Source: JAPLJQ01 sp037143735 (lineage in GTDB: Bacteria; Desulfobacterota; Syntrophia; Syntrophales; UBA2185). Taken from it: DNA of 7,473 nt. Positions 1 through 4,932 of the stretch are shown piece by piece; the stretch's first letter is position 1; each line of letters starts with the position of its first letter. The stretch is taken from the NCBI GenBank assembly GCA_037143735.1, contig JBAWYD010000109.1:1-7473 (forward strand). Reading direction: 5' to 3'. The notes beneath the pieces were generated by a model. It was not told the origin of the DNA. It searched no databases and saw nothing but the letters and a program-made list of their open reading frames with translations. The position numbers were made by a program, and so were the translations under genes.

Positions 1-261
1 GATAAAGTATGGAAGGCCTGCGAAAAAACCATGACGGACGTGAAGGCATCCGGCCTCGACAAGAAAATGAAAATTTCCACCGGCGCCATGACCGCTGTCG
101 TCCATGATGAGAAGGTCCAGATCAACATTGAATATGTCTCCCAGGAGAAAACTATGGTTGCTATCCGGATCGGAATGGCCGGCAACAATATGGCATCTCA
201 ACTCATTCACGAGAAAATAGCCGGTAACCTCCTGAAAGCTGTAGAACAGGAAAAGCCATAA
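1..261 (+). CDS. DUF3568-like small envelope protein (3' part; start lies upstream of the window)
   Basis: The frame is open from the first base and ends at TAA 259-261, so 86 C-terminal residues are visible and the beginning is missing. The fragment opens with DKVWKAC, has a short charged middle with KISTGAMTAVV, then a strand-rich stretch (VQINIEYV, TMVAIRIGMAG), and closes with a helix containing SQLIHEKIAGNLL. That order (VW helix, modified strand, I-R-I/V-G, then a helix with 'I..KI..NL') matches my memory of DUF3568, a family of short bacterial proteins that usually carry a lipoprotein signal and have no assigned function. The signal peptide would be upstream and cannot be checked. An internal ATG at 31 lies within the conserved part and has no good ribosome binding site, so it is unlikely to be the true start. 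The cyclase gene follows after 74 bp on the same strand with no obvious terminator between, so co-transcription is possible. The family assignment is from pattern memory. Confidence 0.62.
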   Translation, partial: DKVWKACEKTMTDVKASGLDKKMKISTGAMTAVVHDEKVQINIEYVSQEKTMVAIRIGMAGNNMASQLIHEKIAGNLLKAVEQEKP

Positions 262-321
262 AAATTATCTACCTGACTCATGAATTTCATTCTATAAGTT
301 AAAAAGGGGGGAGCATTGTTC

Positions 322-327
322 AGGAGG
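322..327 (+). promoter_or_regulatory. Ribosome binding site of the cyclase gene
   Basis: AGGAGG lies 8 bases before the ATG at 336. It is the only strong Shine-Dalgarno sequence near the frame's 5' end and supports this start. A short GAGC/GCTC pair (311-314 with 328-331) brackets it, but four base pairs are too few to claim translational control. Confidence 0.8.
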
Positions 328-335
328 CGCTCATT

Positions 336-2933
336 ATGAATCCCGGAAAATGGTTTAATAAGTTCTCCCTTGAAAAACAGGGTCTCTACTATAAACTCTC
401 CGTTATATTCGGCCTTTTCTTTCTGACACCCATTGGGGGATTCATGTACTTCGCCATGAAGTACGATATCCTGAGCGATGAATACATCCCCATTTATTTC
501 ATGACATTCCTCCTTTTTTCCTTCTTCGGCTTCATCATGCTTCGCAAAATGTTCGACGAGATTGCCCGTATATCCAGAGACATCTCTCAAACAATTGCGA
601 CGGAGTTTTCTCCATCTCATATTCCCCAGGCGGAAGATGAATTGAAGGGCATCGTCCATTCCTTTCAGACCCTTGAGTATGAATTGAGGAGCAGCTTCAG
701 AAACCTGGAGAAAAAGACATCTGAAATCTCCACCCTGAAAGAACTGTCCGATCTTTGCTATATGACATTCAACACGGAGGACCTGCTTTATATCACACTG
801 GAGCGGGCCTTGAAGCTGGCCGGTGCGGATATCGGATCCGTCATGATCCTGGAGAAACCGAAGCGGGATGTCTTTGTCATCGAGGCCAGCATCGGTCTGG
901 GCGATATCGCCAAAAAAGGGGATCGCACGAGTTTTGCCGACGGCATTGCCAAGTATGCCGTGATCAATAAAGCCCCTCTTCTGGTTGAAGACATTGAAAC
1001 GGACATGCGCTTCGGACGTCAATCCCAATCCCAATATTCCACGAAATCGTTTATATGCATGCCTTTAAAAACGATTAACGATATCATCGGCGTGCTGACC
1101 CTCTCCAGGAGGAAAACAGAAAAACCCTTTACACAGGAGGATGTGGATGTTCTGATTCCCCTGTTGAGCAATGCGGCCTTTACCTACGATAACCTGCGAC
1201 TCCTGAGAGAAAACGAAGATCAGTCCATGCAGCTCAAAGCCATGGAAAATCTTTCTTCAATCATCAACTCAAGCTTCCGAAGCAGCGAACTTCTTCACGC
1301 CATTTTTCATGAAATGAGGACGGTCATCCCTTACGAGCTGGCCATCGTCATGGTCCTGGATGAAGACACCCGGCAGTATCTGCATATTGTGGATTTACTG
1401 ACCTTTATTCCAACGGGACTCAATAAGGGCCATACGTACCCCTTTGACGGCACCATCTTCAGCAAGGTGATGAAACAGCAGCGGCCGCTAATTCTTCAAG
1501 ATATGGACAGGATCACTCATCCGGTTGAGATGGAGATATTTATCGCACAGGGCGCGCGCAATGCCTTTTTGGCGCCATTGAAAACAGAAGGGCAGGTAAC
1601 TGGCATCCTTATCCTGTGTAACATTCCGCATGAAACAGTCAGCAATGCGGATAAAGTGATAGAATCCATGGCGGATGGACTTTCCCGCGCCATTGAAAAG
1701 GAAAAGCTGCTCATCGCATTCGCCAGGAGGAACCAGGAACTGGATACCCTCAGACAAATAGGTGGCGCCCTGGCTGCCTCTACCTTCGACATGGACAAGG
1801 TCCTGCAGCATACCATGGACATGATTCAGGTCATTATGGATGTTGAGGCCGGTTCTTTAATGCTTCTGGACGGAAACGAACTGGAATTCAAAGTAGCCTT
1901 CAATATCATTGCCAATGTTGACGGCCTGAAGGGAAGTCGGCTCAAACTCGGGAAAGGGATTGCGGGTTATTCTGCCGCCAGGGGCGAATCCGTAATCGTC
2001 ATAAATGCACAAGATTCCAGACATTTCCATCCGGATTTCGACCGCTTGACGGGTTTTAAAACCAGATCCGTCCTCTGCGTCCCCCTGATTTCCCAGGGGA
2101 AAGTACTCGGCGTAATCGAGGTGCTGAATAAACGCCAGGGAGAATTTTCGCAGGGTGATCTCCAGCTCTTGCTGTCCATTGGCACAACGGTCAGCATCGC
2201 CATGGAAAACGCGCGTCTCTACGGAGAAACCCTGACCATGGCTGAAAAGGAAAGGGACATCCGCAACATGTTTCAAAAATTCGTGCCCAAGGAAGTCATC
2301 GATAAGATCACACACGGCATGGAAGCAAGACCCTTCATAGACGAATTCAAGATCATCACCCTCCTGAACATCGATATCAGGGACTATTCCATTCTTTCCC
2401 ATAAAGTTGGCCCCCAGAAGACCGTGGCCATCCTGAATTACTTTTTTGCCGCCATGGGGGAAATTGTCTTCAAGCATCATGGGATCGTGGACAAGTATCT
2501 GGGGGACGGTTTTCTGGCTCTTTTCGGCGCCCCTGTCTCAAGTCCCTCGGATGCCGATAACGCCATCTCCGCGGCGCTTGAAATGCAAAAGGCTATGGGA
2601 AGAAGCGTTACCGATTATATTCAGAAACGCTTTGGCGCCTCTCTGACCATGGGGGTCAGTATCCATACGGGCGAAGTGGTCGTGGGCAATATCGGTTTCG
2701 AAAAGAAGATGGACTATACGGTGATCGGAGATTCCGTCAATTTTGTCTTCAGGCTTCAGTTGTTGTGCAAACCCTGGCCAAATGGCATTCTCCTCAGTGA
2801 AAAAACCTACTATGCATGTCAATCTCCCCTCAAAGTCGAGGAGGTCGACCATTATGCAACGGATAACGATTCGGAAAAACTGAAAATATACAGGGTAATT
2901 GGCCAAGAAAAAACAATGGTGTCCCCAGATTAA
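336..2933 (+). CDS. Membrane-anchored triple-GAF class III adenylate cyclase
   Basis: Predicted to make cyclic AMP from ATP at the inner membrane in response to signals sensed by cytoplasmic GAF domains. The 865 residues read in order: TM1 (about 21-41), an 8-residue outside loop, TM2 (about 50-69), a HAMP-like helical linker (about 70-130), GAF1 (about 147-287), GAF2 (about 316-455), GAF3 (about 484-625), a coupling helix with the typical RNMFQKFVPKEVIDKI pattern (643-658), then the catalytic domain (about 670-855). Catalytic residues are complete: metal-binding D680 and D724, substrate-selecting K720 and T795 (the class IIIb pair that favours ATP), and N802 plus R806 for the transition state. 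The usual N-L-A-S-R is here N-F-V-F-R, with both functional residues kept. GAF3 carries a nearly complete NKFDE-type motif (N598, K599, F604, D608, but L609 instead of E), so it may bind a cyclic nucleotide. There is no periplasmic sensor domain. Guanylate cyclase activity is less likely because of K720 and T795. Confidence 0.93.
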   Translation: MNPGKWFNKFSLEKQGLYYKLSVIFGLFFLTPIGGFMYFAMKYDILSDEYIPIYFMTFLLFSFFGFIMLRKMFDEIARISRDISQTIATEFSPSHIPQAEDELKGIVHSFQTLEYELRSSFRNLEKKTSEISTLKELSDLCYMTFNTEDLLYITLERALKLAGADIGSVMILEKPKRDVFVIEASIGLGDIAKKGDRTSFADGIAKYAVINKAPLLVEDIETDMRFGRQSQSQYSTKSFICMPLKTINDIIGVLTLSRRKTEKPFTQEDVDVLIPLLSNAAFTYDNLRLLRENEDQSMQLKAMENLSSIINSSFRSSELLHAIFHEMRTVIPYELAIVMVLDEDTRQYLHIVDLLTFIPTGLNKGHTYPFDGTIFSKVMKQQRPLILQDMDRITHPVEMEIFIAQGARNAFLAPLKTEGQVTGILILCNIPHETVSNADKVIESMADGLSRAIEKEKLLIAFARRNQELDTLRQIGGALAASTFDMDKVLQHTMDMIQVIMDVEAGSLMLLDGNELEFKVAFNIIANVDGLKGSRLKLGKGIAGYSAARGESVIVINAQDSRHFHPDFDRLTGFKTRSVLCVPLISQGKVLGVIEVLNKRQGEFSQGDLQLLLSIGTTVSIAMENARLYGETLTMAEKERDIRNMFQKFVPKEVIDKITHGMEARPFIDEFKIITLLNIDIRDYSILSHKVGPQKTVAILNYFFAAMGEIVFKHHGIVDKYLGDGFLALFGAPVSSPSDADNAISAALEMQKAMGRSVTDYIQKRFGASLTMGVSIHTGEVVVGNIGFEKKMDYTVIGDSVNFVFRLQLLCKPWPNGILLSEKTYYACQSPLKVEEVDHYATDNDSEKLKIYRVIGQEKTMVSPD

Positions 2934-2935
2934 CA

Positions 2936-3247
2936 CTACAGGTCAAGGGCAAAGTCGATGGCACTCCGGACTTCTTTTAACTTTTCCGGTGAAAGCGCTG
3001 TAATCAGAGATCCGATTCTCTCTCGCGATACTGTCTGGATATGATCGAAATTGACTACGCAATTCATAGGCATGCCGTCTATACTTGTCAAAAGAATTTC
3101 ACTGGGAATATTGCGGATTGTTGAGGTAACCGGGGCAATGGTTACTTCGCCCAGATATGCCAATATGGAGTTGCGGGTGAGGATCAGGACAGGGCGCTTC
3201 TTATCGGGCGCTTTGAATTGATACCAGCGAATCTCTCCTCGTTTCAT
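2936..3247 (-). CDS. MazF/PemK-family endoribonuclease toxin
   Basis: A 103-residue protein, a normal length for MazF/PemK toxins, which cut mRNA or other RNA at short sequences and arrest growth unless bound by their antitoxin. Family landmarks are all visible: the N-terminal MKRGEIRWYQF strand, the KKRPVLILTR motif (16-25), IAPVTSTIR (37-45), then a VVNFDHIQTVSRERIG block (64-79) and a C-terminal helix. R18 and T41 are 23 residues apart, as are the catalytic R25 and T48 of Bacillus subtilis MazF, so the active site appears intact. The ATG overlaps the antitoxin stop in an ATGA at 3244-3247 (read on the minus strand), which implies translational coupling. The stop at 2936-2938 is 2 bp from the convergent cyclase stop. 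The target sequence cannot be read from the gene. A specific mazF or pemK symbol is not assigned because the antitoxin is RHH-type rather than AbrB-type MazE. Confidence 0.93.
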   Translation of the reverse strand: MKRGEIRWYQFKAPDKKRPVLILTRNSILAYLGEVTIAPVTSTIRNIPSEILLTSIDGMPMNCVVNFDHIQTVSRERIGSLITALSPEKLKEVRSAIDFALDL

Positions 3248-3477
3248 GCGTCCCCCCAGTGCTGTTCATCCTTCCAGATGGAAAATTCTTCTTTTCCCAA
3301 AGGGAACTGTTCATATCCCTTACGATGCTGATCTTCCAGACGCTGAACATGGAAGCGACTGACGGCAGCAGACAAGGCCTCGCGTGTGAAGGCGGAGCGG
3401 GTGGTTTTGAGTTCCGTGACAACAGCATCTACCGATTGGACAAGCTGATCATCCAGGGTCATTTGTATGGTACGCAT
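3244..3477 (-). CDS. Ribbon-helix-helix (CopG/MetJ-type) antitoxin
   Basis: A 77-residue protein, first gene of the toxin-antitoxin operon. Residues 2-7 (RTIQMT) form the DNA-reading strand, 8-22 the first helix, 24-28 (KTTRS) the turn and 28-42 the second helix, which is a complete RHH fold expected to dimerise and bind operator DNA. The acidic/aromatic tail (43-77, with HRKGYEQFP and EFSIWKDEQHWG) is the sort of flexible segment that wraps around and blocks a MazF partner, and is typical of RHH antitoxins paired with MazF. The ATG at 3477 (minus strand) has AGGAGG 6 bases upstream (3484-3489) and a near-perfect sigma70-type promoter just beyond. Its TGA overlaps the toxin ATG by 4 bp. By family precedent it should repress its own promoter, alone and with the toxin. 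Confidence 0.92.
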   Translation of the reverse strand: MRTIQMTLDDQLVQSVDAVVTELKTTRSAFTREALSAAVSRFHVQRLEDQHRKGYEQFPLGKEEFSIWKDEQHWGDA

Positions 3478-3493
3478 ATATACCCTCCTGTTT

Positions 3494-3540
3494 ATTGTTG
3501 ATTGTCATAGCTATTGTAACCAACATGGGTAGGATTGTCA
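3494..3540. repeat. Cluster of four ATTGTNR heptamers, candidate antitoxin operator
   Basis: On the + strand, ATTGTTG (3494), ATTGTCA (3501), ATTGTAA (3513) and ATTGTCA (3534) lie within 47 bp, all in the same direction. The first two are in tandem. The third overlaps the -10 hexamer and the fourth overlaps the -35 hexamer of the toxin-antitoxin promoter. A perfect 8-bp palindrome, ATAGCTAT (3507-3514), sits between the second and third copies. RHH proteins commonly bind short iterated or palindromic sites across their own promoter, so this is the likely autoregulatory site. The repeats are directly visible. Their function is inferred. Confidence 0.55.
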
Positions 3541-3541
3541 A
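3513..3541 (-). promoter_or_regulatory. Sigma70-type promoter of the toxin-antitoxin operon
   Basis: Read on the minus strand, TTGACA (3541-3536) is followed by a 17-base spacer and TACAAT (3518-3513). That is a perfect -35, one mismatch in the -10 and ideal spacing. The start site would be near 3506, giving a leader of roughly 29 bases that carries the AGGAGG of the antitoxin. Confidence 0.85.
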
Positions 3542-3581
3542 CATTTTCTGTTTTTCTTCCCCTTTCACCAAGGACCACGCC

Positions 3582-3597
3582 CGAACATTTAAGTTCG
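3582..3597. repeat. Dyad CGAAC-N6-GTTCG upstream of the rightward promoter
   Basis: Perfect 5-bp inverted arms around ATTTAA, centred about 70 bases before the predicted start site of the lipoprotein operon. It resembles the Gram-positive LexA box (CGAAC-N4-GTTCG) but the spacer is two bases too long, so a LexA role is doubtful. It could be a site for another dimeric regulator. Confidence 0.35.
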
Positions 3598-3600
3598 ATC

Positions 3601-3615
3601 ATGCGTTTGACGCAT
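3601..3615. repeat. Dyad ATGCGT-N3-ACGCAT upstream of the rightward promoter
   Basis: Perfect 6-bp arms separated by TTG, centred about 52 bases before the predicted start site and 10 bp upstream of the -35 hexamer. This is where an activator would sit. It lies immediately downstream of the CGAAC dyad. No known regulator is assigned. Confidence 0.35.
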
Positions 3616-3624
3616 TAAATCATG

Positions 3625-3653
3625 TTGCCACTTACGCTAAAATTGTGTACAAT
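3625..3653 (+). promoter_or_regulatory. Sigma70-type promoter of the lipoprotein-propeller operon
   Basis: TTGCCA (3625-3630), 17-base spacer, TACAAT (3648-3653), with a start site expected near 3660. The -10 is contained in an inverted repeat, ATTGT-GT-ACAAT (3642-3653), whose half-site matches the repeats in the toxin-antitoxin promoter. Confidence 0.7.
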
Positions 3654-3786
3654 GCGAGAAATACGAGCCATGCAAGGAAGAGAAGGGGCATTGACGGTCA
3701 GGCAAAAGACAAGGTTTGATAAAGATGATCTGTCTGATGGATGCCTTGAATAGTCACGAGTTTCTAATTTTGAGGTGGATATAGAG

Positions 3787-3792
3787 AGGAGG
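3787..3792 (+). promoter_or_regulatory. Ribosome binding site that sets the lipoprotein start
   Basis: AGGAGG lies 9 bases before the ATG at 3802 but only 3 bases before the ATG at 3796, and it is downstream of the GTG at 3775. It therefore argues against GTG 3775 and favours 3802, with 3796 as the alternative. Confidence 0.7.
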
Positions 3793-3801
3793 AATATGGA
3801 A

Positions 3802-4896
3802 ATGTCAAATAGACGTTTTTATCTGGAAGGGATTGCCGTTATTGTTTTCATGGCTTTTTTGTCTGGGTGCGTTTCCACGAGCGGTTCGGCCATGCAGACA
3901 CATAAAAAGGGCATGTCATCGATCACCGAAGAGGAATACTTCACTATCAAGAAACCGGTTGATAAGTCATTTATCGGTTGTGCCTGGTCCAAACAGTTTG
4001 GCCCGATTGAAGATCCGGCCGCAGATGAGATTGATGTGAAAAAGGAACGCTCGCTTAGCGGGATTCAGCAGGATTACGCCTACAATCTGGGCGTCGGTCT
4101 CGGAGGGCAAACGGCAATCGGCCCGCAGGCAGAGATTGGGGCCTCCGGTGGCAGTATAGATAAGGCAAAACTCTCAGGGCTGGAAATCATCTCACCCGTC
4201 TCCTATGCAGATATTACTTTTGAGCCTAAATATTCCTATGTCACAGAGGCATTGCGCTTAGCCAACTTTAAAATATCCGATGAGAAATCCAATAAGGCTG
4301 GTTTTAATGTTGGCGCCGGTACGGTTATCGGCAGCGGAACCGCCACGGCCGAAGTCGGCACACAGGCGAGGAGGGGCACGGAGGGGGATGGGCTTGTTGT
4401 TGCGTACAAGCTTCATACCATCGACATGCAGTCCTATACAAAGCAGGAATCGGGAAGCCAGCCCATTGAACTGGGAAAGACCGTGGATTTCAGCAAAGCC
4501 AATGTCTTTGCCAAGGCCAATTTTCAGCTTATTGATCCGGGCGCAGGGAAATCCCTTCCCCGCAATGTTGTATGGTCGTGCTCAAAGGCCAATGCCAAGA
4601 GCCGGGATATGGTGGCGGCATGGGTAGTTGAATTGAAGTCCACCGATCCGAAACGCAAAAAAATCGCCATTGCCTTTCCCGCATGGCCAAATATTGACGA
4701 GTGCCAGAATTATTCGGGCGTCATTTACTCCCGCATCGATCCTCTGACCGATAAAATTATCCGCCAGAAGATCAGTATCAGTCTCATCGATGCCGAGGTG
4801 ACGGATGATATGAAACCAAAAAAATGGGAGGCGAGGATTTCTCTGATTGATGAATCGTTTAATATCAAACTCGTTAAACCTGCCGATTTAGAATAA
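3802..4896 (+). CDS. Outer-membrane-type lipoprotein of unrecognised family
   Basis: With the start at ATG 3802 the product is 364 residues. A positively charged N-terminus (NRR) and a hydrophobic core lead to the lipobox L20-S-G-C23, so signal peptidase II should cleave before C23. The +2 residue is V, not D, which suggests outer-membrane sorting by the Lol system. The mature protein has two glycine-rich, alternating segments (about 96-117 and 167-186) separated by a stretch with SYADITF and YSYVTEALRLANF, followed by a strand-rich C-terminal half with WSCSKANAKSRDMVAAW (258-274), AFPAWPNIDEC and two ISLID motifs (326-330 partly, 346-350). Mature cysteines C60, C260 and C301 could form one disulfide. 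I do not recognise the family and assign no function. It is the first gene of a probable operon: 36 bp separate it from the propeller gene, with no terminator. GTG 3775 would add 9 residues but is poorly placed against the ribosome binding site. Confidence 0.85.
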   Translation: MSNRRFYLEGIAVIVFMAFLSGCVSTSGSAMQTHKKGMSSITEEEYFTIKKPVDKSFIGCAWSKQFGPIEDPAADEIDVKKERSLSGIQQDYAYNLGVGLGGQTAIGPQAEIGASGGSIDKAKLSGLEIISPVSYADITFEPKYSYVTEALRLANFKISDEKSNKAGFNVGAGTVIGSGTATAEVGTQARRGTEGDGLVVAYKLHTIDMQSYTKQESGSQPIELGKTVDFSKANVFAKANFQLIDPGAGKSLPRNVVWSCSKANAKSRDMVAAWVVELKSTDPKRKKIAIAFPAWPNIDECQNYSGVIYSRIDPLTDKIIRQKISISLIDAEVTDDMKPKKWEARISLIDESFNIKLVKPADLE

Positions 4897-4921
4897 ATGA
4901 CGGATCATTTCTACATGGATT

Positions 4922-4928
4922 GAGGTGA
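4922..4928 (+). promoter_or_regulatory. Ribosome binding site of the propeller gene
   Basis: GAGGTGA ends 4 bases before the ATG at 4933. That ATG begins an ideal signal peptide, so the start is well supported. No separate promoter is evident in the 36-bp gap. Confidence 0.6.
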
Positions 4929-4932
4929 GAGT

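Larger units (their letters stand above)
3478..3801. other. Divergent intergenic control region without a gene
   Basis: About 320 bases between the antitoxin start and the lipoprotein start. It holds a leftward promoter (3513-3541) with ATTGT repeats, a pyrimidine-rich AT-leaning stretch (3541-3570), two dyads (3582-3597 and 3601-3615), a rightward promoter (3625-3653) and an untranslated leader of roughly 135-140 bases to the lipoprotein start. Short frames here, including a 33-codon one at 3652-3753, lack ribosome binding sites. I see no riboswitch class or structured RNA that I recognise in the leader. Confidence 0.6.

Noticed and set aside
207..1034. 275-codon open frame on the minus strand
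   Set aside because: It lies opposite the DUF3568-like gene and the cyclase N-terminus, has no recognisable domain, and its composition is that of an antisense shadow.
1135..1143. AGGAGG followed directly by ATG inside the cyclase
   Set aside because: The spacing is zero, and the position falls inside GAF1, so an internal start is unlikely.
3582..3597. LexA/SOS box
   Set aside because: The arms match CGAAC/GTTCG, but the spacer is 6 instead of 4, and no SOS-type gene is adjacent. It is kept only as an unassigned dyad.
3495..3719. 74-codon + strand frame in the intergenic region
   Set aside because: It has no ribosome binding site, runs across both promoters and the dyads, and the protein has no recognisable feature.
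3652..3753. 33-codon frame ahead of the lipoprotein (possible leader peptide)
   Set aside because: Its ATG overlaps the -10 hexamer, so it would not be on the transcript from that promoter, and it lacks a ribosome binding site.
3775..3801. GTG 3775 as start of the lipoprotein
   Set aside because: The strong AGGAGG is at 3787-3792, downstream of this codon, and the extra residues (DIERRNME) only lengthen the signal peptide.
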